Source: Jingyaoa shaoxingensis (lineage in GTDB: Bacteria; Bacillota; Clostridia; Lachnospirales; Lachnospiraceae). From it: a DNA stretch of 64,000 nt. Below the pieces are notes generated by a model, which saw nothing but the letters and a program-made list of their open reading frames with translations, was not told the DNA's origin and searched no databases. Below, piece after piece: positions 49,694-59,587 of the stretch; position 1 is the first letter of the stretch; every line of letters begins with the position of its first letter. The stretch covers positions 1 to 64,000 of the forward strand of contig NZ_JACRSZ010000015.1 in the NCBI RefSeq assembly GCF_014385005.1, in the 5' to 3' direction. Made by a program: the position numbers and the translations under genes.

Positions 49694-50704
49694 ATGAACA
49701 ACAAACAGCAGAGCCCGGTAAAAAAATTACTGGCAATCCGGGGAATGGGCGCAGCCCTGACCGCCTTCGTAGGTCTGGTCATTATCTATATCGCATTCGG
49801 TCTGATTAATTCAGCAGTATTTTCCGGACAGAACATTCTGAACTTACTTCGTTCCATGTCCAAATATCTGCTCATCGGTATTGCACAGAGCTACGTATTG
49901 ATCACAGGAAACATCGACCTGTCCATTGGTTCAATGGTTGGTATGAGTGCCATGATCTCAGCAACCCTGATGACTACAGGTATGAATCCGCTGCTTGCCA
50001 TCCTGATTTCACTACTGTGTTGTCTGGTGATCGGTGTAGTCAACGGATATCTGGTAGGAAAGTTCAAGCTTCCGCCATTCATCGCAACTTTGGGAACCAT
50101 GTTCGTGGCAAGAGGTATTGCCTACATGGTAAACGGTAACCGTAATACCGATGCCATTGCAACCGGTATCGGAAAAGAAGCAGCAGACAAGTTCCAGAAC
50201 TTTTTCTACTATGGAAAAACACTTGGTGTATATAATACCTTCTGGATTGCAATGATCGTATTCATTATTTTCTTCTTTGTACTGTCCAAAACAAGAACCG
50301 GACGTCATATTTACGCAATCGGTTCAAACGTAGACGCAGCAAAACTGTCAGGTGTAGACGTAGTGGCAACCACCATTAAGACATACCTGATCAGTGCAAC
50401 CTGTTCCTGCCTGGTAGGTCTGATCCTCTGTGCACAGGCCGGTATGGGAAATATGGAAGCAGGAAACATGTATGAAATGTATGGTGTGGCAGCCGGCGTT
50501 ATCGGTGGTGTATCACCACTTGGAGGAACCGGTATTCTTCTTGGAACTCTGGCAGGTGCAGCTGTATGGCAGACACTGGAAAATGGTCTGAACATGATCG
50601 GTGCACAGGTAGGTATCCAGCGAGTAGTCATCGGTGTCATCGTAGTAGTAGCCGTTCTTCTGGACGTAGTCGTACGTAACGGAAAATTCGGAAAAAGAAA
50701 GTAG
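49694..50704 (+). CDS. rbsC: Ribose-type sugar ABC importer permease
   Basis: A 336-residue BPD_transp_2 permease with about nine helices. YVLITGNIDLSIGSMVGMSA, NGYLVGKFKLPPFIATLGTM, GRHIYAIGSNVDAAKLSGV are RbsC/XylH signatures. 15 bp after rbsA, GGAGGGG upstream. Confidence 0.93.
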   Translation: MNNKQQSPVKKLLAIRGMGAALTAFVGLVIIYIAFGLINSAVFSGQNILNLLRSMSKYLLIGIAQSYVLITGNIDLSIGSMVGMSAMISATLMTTGMNPLLAILISLLCCLVIGVVNGYLVGKFKLPPFIATLGTMFVARGIAYMVNGNRNTDAIATGIGKEAADKFQNFFYYGKTLGVYNTFWIAMIVFIIFFFVLSKTRTGRHIYAIGSNVDAAKLSGVDVVATTIKTYLISATCSCLVGLILCAQAGMGNMEAGNMYEMYGVAAGVIGGVSPLGGTGILLGTLAGAAVWQTLENGLNMIGAQVGIQRVVIGVIVVVAVLLDVVVRNGKFGKRK

Positions 50705-50832
50705 TAAATCATGAGGCAAAAAGATGCCATATGGATTGTTTCGTACAATTCAGACCAGATACGAACTAAGCCGCAAAATATGGGTTGCGGATAGTAAATA
50801 AAACAAATTATATATTTAGGAGGGTTTTAAAA

Positions 50833-51759
50833 ATGAAAAAGAAATTATTAGCAGCGATCTGCGCAGCAACAATGGTATTCTCAATGGGAACTATGGCAAT
50901 GGCAGACGACGAAGTAAAGGCAACAGGAGACGAGAAGATAGCTCTGATCACTATGGACTCCATCGACCAGCACTGGATCACATTGAATGAAGGCGCACAG
51001 AAAGCAGCTGAAGAATTTGGTGTAACCGTAGACTTCATGTCCCCAAATACCAAGGACGATGCACAGCAGATCGAATGTGTAAACAACGCAGTAGCAGGCG
51101 GCTACGGTGCCATCATGGTAGCAGCAAACGGACCGGATGCAATTTCATCTGCATTACAGGAAGCAGTAGACGGTGGAGTTAAGATCGTATACGTCGACTC
51201 CCCTGCAAACGTAGAAGCATCCGCTACATTCTCCACAGATAACAAGGCAGCAGGCCAGACAGCCGGCGAAGAAATGATCAAAGCTCTGGAAGACGCAGGC
51301 GTTACATCCGGTAAGATCGGTATCATCAATGTAAACGCAGCAACAGACTCCTGTGTAAACAGAGAAGAAGGCTTCCGTGCAGCATTTGACGGATCTGACT
51401 TCGAACTGATGGAAACACAGTACGGCGAAGGTGATGCAGCAAAATCTCAGAGTATCGCAGAAAACTACATCACACAGGGTGTTGTTGGTATCTTCGGTTG
51501 TAATGAAGGATCCACAACAGGTGCCGGCAATGCCATCAAAGCTTCCGGAAACGATGCAATCGTTGGTGTTGGTTTTGATAAATCTGATGCAATCCTGAAC
51601 CTGATCGATGACGGATATCTGTATGCAACTATGGCTCAGAATCCAGACGTTATGGGATACGAAGGCGTAAAAGCAGCAATCCAGGCAATCAACGGTGAAG
51701 ACCTTGGCGGTGAAGTAACAGATACCGGTGTATCCGTACTGACAAAAGAAAGCAAATAA
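50833..51759 (+). CDS. rbsB: Ribose-type sugar-binding protein
   Basis: A 308-residue periplasmic-binding-type protein. Signal peptide MKKKLLAAICAATMVFSMG...AMADD, with no lipobox Cys. DSIDQHWITLNEGAQKAAEEF, GGYGAIMVAANGPDAI, FGCNEGSTTGAGNAIKASG fit peripheral sugar-binding family 4. ATG 50833 with AGGAGGG is preferred over 50785. The lack of a lipid anchor in a Gram-positive is odd: the protein may be held by the membrane subunits or the signal may stay as an anchor. Confidence 0.9.
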   Translation: MKKKLLAAICAATMVFSMGTMAMADDEVKATGDEKIALITMDSIDQHWITLNEGAQKAAEEFGVTVDFMSPNTKDDAQQIECVNNAVAGGYGAIMVAANGPDAISSALQEAVDGGVKIVYVDSPANVEASATFSTDNKAAGQTAGEEMIKALEDAGVTSGKIGIINVNAATDSCVNREEGFRAAFDGSDFELMETQYGEGDAAKSQSIAENYITQGVVGIFGCNEGSTTGAGNAIKASGNDAIVGVGFDKSDAILNLIDDGYLYATMAQNPDVMGYEGVKAAIQAINGEDLGGEVTDTGVSVLTKESK

Positions 51760-51784
51760 ACCTCGCATAGAATAACTCTGAGAA

Positions 51785-51812
51785 AAACCGTCGCATCCCG
51801 CGGCGGTTTTTT
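51785..51812 (+). terminator. Terminator of the rbsACB operon
   Basis: AAACCGTCGC-ATCCC-GCGGCGGTTT with TTTT following. Confidence 0.9.
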
Positions 51813-51884
51813 CGGTTACAGAAAATTGACCGAAAAGCGAAAGTATGAGACAATATAAATATAAATGTTTTTGGGGAAGAGAAG

Positions 51885-53480
51885 ATGGGAAACTTGAAAG
51901 TTGTTATTGCAGACGATGAGGAACGAATCTGCCAGCTGATTCAGGCATTAATAAACTGGGATCGTCTGGGAATGGAGATCGCAGGAATGGCGCACAACGG
52001 GATCGAAGCATTTGATGTGGTGCAGAAGGTGTGTCCGGATATCCTGATCACAGACATCCGGATGCCCGGATTGTCAGGTCTGGAATTAATTGAGAAAGTA
52101 AAGGAAGCTTGCCCGGAGGTGGAGATTATTATCATCAGTGGTTATGCTCATTTTGAATATGCGCAGCAGGCTATCCGGTTTGGTGTGGGTCACTATCTGT
52201 TGAAGCCGATCAATAAGGCGGAACTGACAGAGACACTGGAGAAGCTGAAGAGTAAGATCGGTCAGCGGCAAGAATTTGAGAGGGACAAGCAGGTCCTGAT
52301 CCAGAAGGCGCAGAAGAATGAAGATTATATGCGCAGCAAGCTGCTGACGCAGCTTTTAAACGGGGAACCGGTATCCCTGACAGAAGAGATTCTGCAGAAT
52401 CAGTATGGAATTACGCTAAAAGCCGGGCTAATTCAGCCATTTAGCCTGAAGATGGACTGCGAGGAAGAGGCACTTGGTACTTCCTCTGTATCTGTTCTGA
52501 TGGAAAAGGCACTGGAGATTCTGGACCGGAACCTTCGGGAAAAAAGGCTGGATCCGATTATGGAATGTCAGGGATTTTACTGTATCGGTTTGTTGAATTA
52601 TGAAAGCAGGCAGCAGGAGGATGTGCGCAGGATTCTGAAGAATGCGCTGGCGCAGATGGAACTGCAGAAGGCCATTTTCAAATCGGTAGAATTTTCTATG
52701 GCGCTGGGAAAAGCCGTGAGAAGAGCAGAAGAACTGGAAGATGCAGGACCGGAGTTGTCCAGGCTGATCTGCCAGAGGCTGGTAAAGGGCAGCGGTCGGA
52801 TTCTGGAGCAGCAGGAGAACTATTCTTCCCTGCAGGGAGAACGGCTGCTGGACAAATATATTCGTGAGATCACTCATGCCGTGGAAGTGATGAGTACAGA
52901 TCTTGCGGATGAATCAGCTGTTTATCTGCAGAAAAAGGTCAGTGAGGCAAGGAATCCACGGGGCTGCGATATCCTGGATCTTGTATACAGCGCAGCAGAT
53001 GTCTTTACAGCGTGCATACAGATCGCCAACCGCACCGAATGTCTGGAAGCTTTTCGCAGACAGTGTGAACAGTGCGCAAGTGTGGAAAAACTCTTTGCCA
53101 CTTTGCGGGAATTCCAGCAGAAATACGTTCGTGAGATAGAAGAAAAGCGGGAAAATGACAGAGTGCGTCCGATCCGCCGGGCCAAAGAATACATTCAGAA
53201 TCATTACGGGGAGCCGATTACTCTGGAAGAGGTCAGCAGCGAAGTAGGCTTAAGTCCGACTTATTTCAGCGTATTATTTAAGAAGACAGAAGGGGAAGGC
53301 TTTGCCAGATATCTGATCAATGTGCGGATGGAACAGGCGAAGATCCTTTTGCGTGAGACCAATCTTCCGGTGGTGGAGATCTGTAAAAAAGTAGGTTACA
53401 ACGATCTGAAGCATTTTACCCAGACCTTTGAAAAGTCTACCGAAGTGAAACCATCTACTTACCGGAAGTTATACGGCTGA
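51885..53480 (+). CDS. Response regulator, receiver plus AraC output (YesN type)
   Basis: A 531-residue response regulator. Receiver: ADDEE acidic pocket (9-13), phospho-acceptor Asp57 in ILITDIRMPG, Lys in HYLLKPINK (about 105). A long helical linker (115-415) precedes an AraC double HTH (ITLEEVSSEVGLSPTYFSVLF, LPVVEICKKVGYNDLKHFTQ). Paired with the histidine kinase 17 bp downstream. Its place after rbsB suggests control of the sugar locus. Confidence 0.93.
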   Translation: MGNLKVVIADDEERICQLIQALINWDRLGMEIAGMAHNGIEAFDVVQKVCPDILITDIRMPGLSGLELIEKVKEACPEVEIIIISGYAHFEYAQQAIRFGVGHYLLKPINKAELTETLEKLKSKIGQRQEFERDKQVLIQKAQKNEDYMRSKLLTQLLNGEPVSLTEEILQNQYGITLKAGLIQPFSLKMDCEEEALGTSSVSVLMEKALEILDRNLREKRLDPIMECQGFYCIGLLNYESRQQEDVRRILKNALAQMELQKAIFKSVEFSMALGKAVRRAEELEDAGPELSRLICQRLVKGSGRILEQQENYSSLQGERLLDKYIREITHAVEVMSTDLADESAVYLQKKVSEARNPRGCDILDLVYSAADVFTACIQIANRTECLEAFRRQCEQCASVEKLFATLREFQQKYVREIEEKRENDRVRPIRRAKEYIQNHYGEPITLEEVSSEVGLSPTYFSVLFKKTEGEGFARYLINVRMEQAKILLRETNLPVVEICKKVGYNDLKHFTQTFEKSTEVKPSTYRKLYG

Positions 53481-53497
53481 TCAGGAGAATACTTGCT

Positions 53498-54547
53498 ATG
53501 AAAGAAAGAAGAAATATTCGTTATATTTCCGGCAGAATCTGGTGGATGGGAATGGCAGTGCTGGCACTTCTGGTTATACTGACAGTGACTCAGGCAGTCC
53601 TGTTTTTTCAGGGGCAGGGACCGCTTTGGAATGTATTGTTGACAGTGGCGGTATTGATTGGGTATCTGATAGCAGCAGTATTCTGGATCAGCAGACCATA
53701 TCAGCAGGCAGAAAAGACCATGGAGCGTTTTCTGGAAGGCTATATGGTTATGGCAGGAGATGGGGCGCGGGCAGCGTTGCTGACACCGACGACTGCCGAA
53801 GAGATGAAGTTCATGGAGCATTTTCTGCATTCTCCGCAGATGATGGATCTGAATAAACGGCAGGCACAGTATCTGGCACTGCAGAATCAGATTAATCCAC
53901 ATTTTTTATATAACACGTTGGAAAGCATCCGTGGAGAGGCTCTGATTGCCGGGCTGGATGGGGTGGCAGATATGACTGAAGCGCTGGCGAAGTTTTTCCG
54001 GTATACCATCACAAAAGTAGAAAATCTGGTATCAGTAGAGGAAGAACTGGATAACTGTGAGACTTATTTTGGCATTCAGAAGTATCGGTTCGGAGACCGG
54101 CTGAATCTGCATATTGAATACGATCCAAAAGAATATGAGAAGATCATGAACTGCCGGATTCCGAAGCTGACACTGCAGCCCATATTAGAGAACAGTATTA
54201 TTCATGGAACGGAACTGAAGATCGGAGCGGGCAATCTGTATATTCGTTTCGCCTGCACCCAGGATCGTCTGATTATCTGTATCTCTGACGATGGTGTGGG
54301 AATGGATGAGGAGACGCTGGCAGCCCTGAACCGGAAGCTGGGGAGGGGAAATGATTCCTTCGGTTCCCCGGATGAGAAAAAGGGCGGAATCGCACTGGTT
54401 AATGTGAATAACCGCATCCATCTGATCTTTGGGGATGAATATGGCATGCATGTTTATTCGGTACAGCAGAGGGGAACAGATGTGGAGATTACCATTCCGA
54501 TCACGGCAAATGACCGGGATGTGAAGAACCGGAGTGTACTGTCATGA
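53498..54547 (+). CDS. YesM-type sensor histidine kinase without an extracellular sensor
   Basis: A 349-residue HisKA_7TM-less kinase. Two helices (about 17-37 and 43-65) leave only a few residues outside. His motif ALQNQINPHFLYNTLESIR, N-box LQPILENSIIHG, G-boxes DDGVGM and GGIALVNVNNRI are intact. Typical YesM kinases have a 200+ residue outer domain; here it is missing, so the signal must come from a partner protein. Overlaps the RbsA-like gene by 4 bp. Confidence 0.92.
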   Translation: MKERRNIRYISGRIWWMGMAVLALLVILTVTQAVLFFQGQGPLWNVLLTVAVLIGYLIAAVFWISRPYQQAEKTMERFLEGYMVMAGDGARAALLTPTTAEEMKFMEHFLHSPQMMDLNKRQAQYLALQNQINPHFLYNTLESIRGEALIAGLDGVADMTEALAKFFRYTITKVENLVSVEEELDNCETYFGIQKYRFGDRLNLHIEYDPKEYEKIMNCRIPKLTLQPILENSIIHGTELKIGAGNLYIRFACTQDRLIICISDDGVGMDEETLAALNRKLGRGNDSFGSPDEKKGGIALVNVNNRIHLIFGDEYGMHVYSVQQRGTDVEITIPITANDRDVKNRSVLS

Positions 54548-56019
54548 GAAAAGAAATTTTGCGAATGGAGCGGGTTACCTACAAAGAAGCGGATATGACC
54601 AGGCTGGAGGATTTTAATCTGCAGATCTATGAGGGCGAGATCATGGGAATGCTGCCATTTAACGGGCAGGGTATGGCTGATCTCTTGAAGCTTCTGCAGG
54701 TGAATCTGCCGTTGTATGACGGTTATATCTATTATAATGGGGAGCAGGTCAATTCCTGGAAAGAGTCATCCGGAACCCATAACCGGATCGGAGTGATTCA
54801 GGCTCAGAGTTCACTGGTAGAATCTATGACGATTGCAGATAATGTATTTGTTCTGAGGCAGGGATTCCGCCAGGAAGTCATTCACGAGGAACTGTTGAAC
54901 CGGCAGCTGCAGCCTTTTTTAAAAGAGATTGGCATGGAGATGACAGCGGAGACAAAAGTAGAGCGCCTGACGGTATTTCAGCGTGTCATCGTGGAACTGC
55001 TTCGCTCCGTGGTGGCGGGCAATCATCTGATTGTGCTGGAGGAGATCGGTGCTTTGATCAGTGACCGGGAACTGGAATATCTTCATCAGATTCTGCACCA
55101 TTATGCAGAGAAAGGCTTTTCCTTTCTGTACATCAGTCCTCATTTTGAGGAGGAGAATAACTTCTGTGACAGGATAGCGTTTCTGACTAACGGACGGATC
55201 TGGAAAGTGATCCCCAAGGAAATGATGAAGAACCAGACATGGGAGATCTACGATTACAACCATTATAATATGGAATACAACCAGATGGTGCGTTTTCATC
55301 TGGAAAAAAGAGAACTCGAGGAAAAGACGCAGGAGATATATACCACCTGGCGTTCTTTCAGTGAAACTATGGGCAAAAAACTGGAATTTCCTATTTACCG
55401 CGGGGAATATCTGGCCGTTCAGATCCATGAGAATACGATTCTTCAGGAGATAATTGAAAAATTACAGACAGATACAGTAAAAGATGAAAAAGCGGCGGTT
55501 ATTCAGGAATCTCCTACGGTCAGCATGATTTTTCACGGACTCAGCTATATGGATAACCTGTGCATGTCTCTTTCTAGAAGAATGGGAAACATCTGGAAAA
55601 CCAGCAGCATACGGGGAAGTATCCGCAGAGAATATGAGAGTCTTCTGGGGGAAGAAGTTTTTGATATGAAGGTGGAAGATCTTAGTGAGAGGCAGAAATA
55701 CCAGTTAATTTACAGCCGTGTGATGCTTCAGAATCCCCAGATTGTATATTGTATTAAACCATTCAAAGGAGCTGACCTGGCCCACCGGATTCATATCTGG
55801 AAGCTGCTGGAGATGCTGCTGGACCGCGGAATCACAGTAGTGGACATCTCCCTGAATCTGTCTGATTCCCTGTCACTGGCAGACCGGCTGCTGATGATCG
55901 AACACGACGGAACCGTTCGGGAAATACCAAAAGAGGACTTTGCATTCGTACCGAGGAATGTACCGTGGAGAACCTTTTACAGAGGAAGTAAAACACAGGG
56001 AGCATATCACAAAAAATGA
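54544..56019 (+). CDS. Degenerate RbsA-like ABC protein (pseudo-ATPase)
   Basis: A 491-residue protein with the two-domain RbsA layout but without working ATP sites. The Walker A position reads GMLPFNGQGMADL (35-46) with no GKS/T; Walker B is IVLEEIGA (Asp to Glu166); the signature is ERLTVFQR. In the second half the Walker A is gone and DEPTRGID has become IKPFKGAD. Length and frame are intact over 1.5 kb, so it is conserved, not decayed. Coupled to the kinase gene by a 4 bp overlap, it probably binds the importer or kinase as a sensor. Confidence 0.85.
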   Translation: MRKEILRMERVTYKEADMTRLEDFNLQIYEGEIMGMLPFNGQGMADLLKLLQVNLPLYDGYIYYNGEQVNSWKESSGTHNRIGVIQAQSSLVESMTIADNVFVLRQGFRQEVIHEELLNRQLQPFLKEIGMEMTAETKVERLTVFQRVIVELLRSVVAGNHLIVLEEIGALISDRELEYLHQILHHYAEKGFSFLYISPHFEEENNFCDRIAFLTNGRIWKVIPKEMMKNQTWEIYDYNHYNMEYNQMVRFHLEKRELEEKTQEIYTTWRSFSETMGKKLEFPIYRGEYLAVQIHENTILQEIIEKLQTDTVKDEKAAVIQESPTVSMIFHGLSYMDNLCMSLSRRMGNIWKTSSIRGSIRREYESLLGEEVFDMKVEDLSERQKYQLIYSRVMLQNPQIVYCIKPFKGADLAHRIHIWKLLEMLLDRGITVVDISLNLSDSLSLADRLLMIEHDGTVREIPKEDFAFVPRNVPWRTFYRGSKTQGAYHKK

Positions 56020-56029
56020 TATGCTCCCT
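55997..56029. terminator. Hairpin between convergent genes
   Basis: AGGGAGCATATCA pairs with TGATATGCTCCCT, loop CAAAAAA. Neither side has a strong T-run, so it is a moderate terminator for both strands. Confidence 0.55.
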
Positions 56030-56038
56030 GAATCGTTG

Positions 56039-57355
56039 TCAGGAAATCAGCCAGTCGATAAGATTGATGGATTTTATACCTTCATAAGAAGAATCCATTC
56101 CGGGATTCATGGAAAGAACAATCTTTTCATAGTTATCATTGATTTTTTGCAGTGGAGCAAGTTCTCTTTTACGGACATCTTCACCTGTCATGGATTCTGT
56201 TACCTGAACATACAGTTTATCATCTGCTTTCGTTGCAATAAAGTCTACTTCTGATTGATCTACCTTACCGATTGATACATCGTAACCACGACGGAGAAGT
56301 TCAAAATACACAATATTTTCTAATGCATGACCACTGTCACGATCCCTGAAGCCCAGCAAATAATTTCTGAGACCAATATCGACAATGTAATATTTTCCCA
56401 ATGTCCGCAAAAACGCTTTTCCCTTGATATCAAATCGTTTAATTTCATAAAAGAAATAGGATTCCAGAAGTGCATTGATGTATGCCTGTACAGTATGGGC
56501 GCTTGGTGTCCCTTTTCGTTTGCCGTCTTCGAGCAGTCCTTCATTTACAAGGATGTTCCCAATGGAGGATACGGATATGTTGCTGCCAATATTATCGGCC
56601 AGAAACAGAACAATTTTTTTCAGGAGAACAGGATCTGTGATATTCTTTTGTCCACGGCGTTTTTCGCGTTCGAGAATATCTCTTACAATTACAGTGGAGT
56701 AGATCCCTTCAAGTAAAACCAGTGCTTTTTCCTGATCTAATCCAACATCAGCAATACCAGGCATACCGCCAAAGCGCATGTAGGCATCAAAAATTTCACG
56801 AATCTCATACGGGTCGTCATTTTGATCAAACGCCTGTTTTCTCGTGCCGCCTAATGCACTTTTGGTTTCTCTGATTTCAAATCCGTAAAAAGATAAAAAT
56901 TCAGAGAAAGACAATGGAAGCATTTTTATTTCAACACACCTGCCGGATAAATAGGTGGAATATTCGGAGGAGAGCATATAGGCATTGGAACCAGTAACAT
57001 AAATATCGCAGTTAAAATCAACACGGAGCGAATTGACAGTATCTTCCCAGTTAGGAATACGCTGGACTTCATCAAAGAAAAGATACATTCTTTTATCCGG
57101 TACGATGTGCTGCTTTACGTATTCATAAAAATCATCATTGGTCATACTTTTAAAAGCATGAGATTCAAAATTCATTTCAAGAATCTGCTCTTCTGTGATG
57201 CCACTTTCCTTTAAATGAAGAGTCATGAGTTTCAGCAGGCTGGATTTGCCACACCTGCGAATTCCGGTGACAACCTTCACAGGTTCTGTGTCCTGAAAGG
57301 CAATCATTTTATTCAAGTATAAATCTCTTTTTTGCAGTTTGTGTGTATCAATCAT
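56039..57355 (-). CDS. AAA_14/DUF4143 ATPase
   Basis: A 438-residue protein. P-loop GIRRCGKSSLLKL (about 28-40), Walker B RMYLFFDEVQRI, then a C-terminal DUF4143 nuclease-like domain (YYIVDIGLRNYLLGFRDRDSG, VDFIATKADDKLYVQV). The family is very common and of unclear role; ideas include toxin/antitoxin or stress ATPases. AGGAGG precedes ATG 57355. Convergent to the pseudo-ATPase gene, transcribed alone. Confidence 0.88.
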   Translation of the reverse strand: MIDTHKLQKRDLYLNKMIAFQDTEPVKVVTGIRRCGKSSLLKLMTLHLKESGITEEQILEMNFESHAFKSMTNDDFYEYVKQHIVPDKRMYLFFDEVQRIPNWEDTVNSLRVDFNCDIYVTGSNAYMLSSEYSTYLSGRCVEIKMLPLSFSEFLSFYGFEIRETKSALGGTRKQAFDQNDDPYEIREIFDAYMRFGGMPGIADVGLDQEKALVLLEGIYSTVIVRDILEREKRRGQKNITDPVLLKKIVLFLADNIGSNISVSSIGNILVNEGLLEDGKRKGTPSAHTVQAYINALLESYFFYEIKRFDIKGKAFLRTLGKYYIVDIGLRNYLLGFRDRDSGHALENIVYFELLRRGYDVSIGKVDQSEVDFIATKADDKLYVQVTESMTGEDVRKRELAPLQKINDNYEKIVLSMNPGMDSSYEGIKSINLIDWLIS

Positions 57356-57553
57356 TTGACATTCCTCCTTATAGGTAGAGTGTAGCATAAAATTTTGAAA
57401 AAATAAAGTTTATGCACTGAATTGCAAAAACTTTTAAAAAATAACTTTTTTTGCACTACATAGACATATTTTTGCATGTAAACAATTCGTCGATTGACGA
57501 AAATACCAGCTATAGTGTATACCAGAGTCAGAAAAGGATGGAGGAACTGATAA

Positions 57554-58744
57554 ATGGATGCAAAGAAGTTTGGTGCATTTATTTCTGACAGAAGAAAACA
57601 GCAGTATATGACGCAGGCAGAGCTTGCAGGGAAGATCGGTGTGACGGATAAGGCAGTCAGCCGTTGGGAACGAGGACTGGGATTTCCGGATATTAACACC
57701 ATGGAACCGCTTGCAGATGCACTGGGGATCTCATTGCTGGAATTGATGAGGTCAGAGGTACAGGATGCAGACAATGATCCAAAAGCAGAGACAATGAGCC
57801 GGGAAGGATGGAATAGCCAGAAAGAACAAAAATGTGGAACTTCCCAGACGGACGGAGAAAACAAGAATGATGGGGAGCCTCAAAATGGAAGTGTGACGAA
57901 AGAAAAAGACACATTATACACATCAGCGGAGGTGACAGAGATGATGCACACCATGGAAGAGATTCGAAAGCAGCAACAGCATCAGGATAAGATGGCAGGC
58001 TACCTTGCAATACCCGTGATTTTGATTGTGACAATCCTGACTAAGCTGTCCGGGCAGGCTAGTCTGGGAGGCGCTGTTTTTGTCGGTTTCCTTGGTGCAG
58101 GACCGGTAGTATCCGGCTATTATCTCTGGAAAAACCGGGCAGATGCAGAGAGCCGGAGAATCTATGGAGCCTTTACTTTTCTGCTGGCAGGATTTTTTCT
58201 GGTATTGTGTTCGGTTATGATACCGGACAGTTTCTGGGATCATCATGCCCAGGGAGCAAATCTTGTTACCTGTATGCTCAATCTGGGACTTATGGTTTAT
58301 CTGGATTATCATGTTCTGAAAAGCTTGCGTCGGGAGAAGAAAGGTCTGATTGCCGGTTTTATGGTGCTGATTGTAAATATTCTGCTTGTTGTATGGACGT
58401 TGCATGGATTTGCAGCCAGATCTATTGAGAATGCCGTGGGTACCAGCCGGGGAGATGTGGCAGAGCAGTATGCCACACAGCTTCTTATCAATGAAAAAGA
58501 TCTTGAAGAGGACTGGGTAGTGGGGTATAGTTATAACCAGATCGATCTGCATCCGGATGTCTATCGTGTAGCATTTACCTATTATGCCAATGCAGAAGAC
58601 GCAGAAACTGGTGAAGAAAGCTGCTACGGATATGATATTCAGGTGGATTCGGATTACAAAATAACCATAAAAGAGGAAAGCACTGCGATTGGTGAAGATA
58701 TGTGGACAGAGATGTCCCAGGAGAGTGAGACGGAAGTATCATGA
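57554..58744 (+). CDS. Membrane-anchored XRE-family regulator
   Basis: A 396-residue protein. N-terminal Cro/C1 HTH (FGAFISDRRKQQYMTQAELA, VTDKAVSRWERGLGFP), an acidic/Gln linker (75-155), then about five hydrophobic helices (YLAIPVILIVTILTKL, AVFVGFLGAGPVVSGYYL, AGFFLVLCSVMI, GLIAGFMVLIVNILLVVWTL) and an outer domain. A one-component membrane regulator; signal unknown. GGAGGAAC precedes the ATG. Confidence 0.88.
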   Translation: MDAKKFGAFISDRRKQQYMTQAELAGKIGVTDKAVSRWERGLGFPDINTMEPLADALGISLLELMRSEVQDADNDPKAETMSREGWNSQKEQKCGTSQTDGENKNDGEPQNGSVTKEKDTLYTSAEVTEMMHTMEEIRKQQQHQDKMAGYLAIPVILIVTILTKLSGQASLGGAVFVGFLGAGPVVSGYYLWKNRADAESRRIYGAFTFLLAGFFLVLCSVMIPDSFWDHHAQGANLVTCMLNLGLMVYLDYHVLKSLRREKKGLIAGFMVLIVNILLVVWTLHGFAARSIENAVGTSRGDVAEQYATQLLINEKDLEEDWVVGYSYNQIDLHPDVYRVAFTYYANAEDAETGEESCYGYDIQVDSDYKITIKEESTAIGEDMWTEMSQESETEVS

Positions 58745-58798
58745 TACAGATATCAGATCAAACAAAGCAGCTAAGGCAGTGCGGAAAAAGGACAATAT

Positions 58799-59443
58799 AT
58801 GAGATACAAATTAGCCATATTCGATTTAGACGGAACCATTTTAGATACTTTAGAGGACCTGGCAGACAGCACGAATTATGCGCTGTCTGTTTATCATATG
58901 CCGGAGCATACCATTGATGAGGTACGCTGGTTTGTGGGAAATGGCATACATAAGCTGATCGAGCGTGCGGTGCCGAAGGGCAGCAGTGACGAGCAGATTG
59001 AGCAGGTATTTACTACATTTAAAGAATATTACAAAGACCATTGTGCAGTGAAAACCCGTCCCTATAGCGGCATCATGGAGCTTTTAAAGAGTTTACGTGA
59101 AAAAGGCATCCTCACAGCGGTAGTCTCTAACAAAGGGGACTTTGCGGTGCAGATTCTCTGTGAAGACTATTTCAGGGGAATGTTTGATTTTGCAGTGGGC
59201 GAGCGGGAAGGCATCCGCAGAAAACCGGCACCGGACAGCGTACTGGCGGTTCTGGAAAAGTTTCAGATCAGCAAAGACGAGGCAGTCTATATCGGCGATT
59301 CTGAAGTAGATATCCAGACTGCTTTCCATGCCGGTATGAAAGAAATCGCAGTCACATGGGGATTCCGTCCGGAAAGTTTCTTAAAAGAAAACGGGGCGGA
59401 CTGCATTGTCCATACCCCGGAAGAACTGTTGGAGAGGCTTTAA
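58799..59443 (+). CDS. HAD-family phosphatase (phosphoglycolate phosphatase-like)
   Basis: A 214-residue HAD hydrolase. Motif I DLDGTILDT (9-17, nucleophile Asp9), motif II VVSNKGD, motif III Lys in RRKPAPDSV, motif IV GDSEVDI. A helical cap lies between motif I and II, as in Gph-type enzymes. Acts on a small phosphate ester, such as 2-phosphoglycolate. 54 bp after the membrane XRE gene. Confidence 0.9.
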   Translation: MRYKLAIFDLDGTILDTLEDLADSTNYALSVYHMPEHTIDEVRWFVGNGIHKLIERAVPKGSSDEQIEQVFTTFKEYYKDHCAVKTRPYSGIMELLKSLREKGILTAVVSNKGDFAVQILCEDYFRGMFDFAVGEREGIRRKPAPDSVLAVLEKFQISKDEAVYIGDSEVDIQTAFHAGMKEIAVTWGFRPESFLKENGADCIVHTPEELLERL

Positions 59444-59506
59444 AAATATACCCAAACAAACGATTTCTTTTCGTATTTTTCCTGATATAAAAAAGAGTGA
59501 AAAGAA

Positions 59507-59535
59507 TTGACACGACAATTTTTTTATTATACAGT
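59507..59535 (+). promoter_or_regulatory. Promoter of the BMP nucleoside importer
   Basis: TTGACA (59507-59512), 17 bp, TACAGT (59530-59535). A TATAAT directly follows (59536), but with a 23 bp spacer. Confidence 0.55.
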
Positions 59536-59587
59536 TATAATCGTGAGTACTAATAAAACTTTTATATTTTTGAGGAGGAAGCAGAGG

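Noticed and set aside
49964..50164. A second transposon-like junction inside rbsC
   Set aside because: No break in the reading frame and no repeat; it was only local G-rich sequence.
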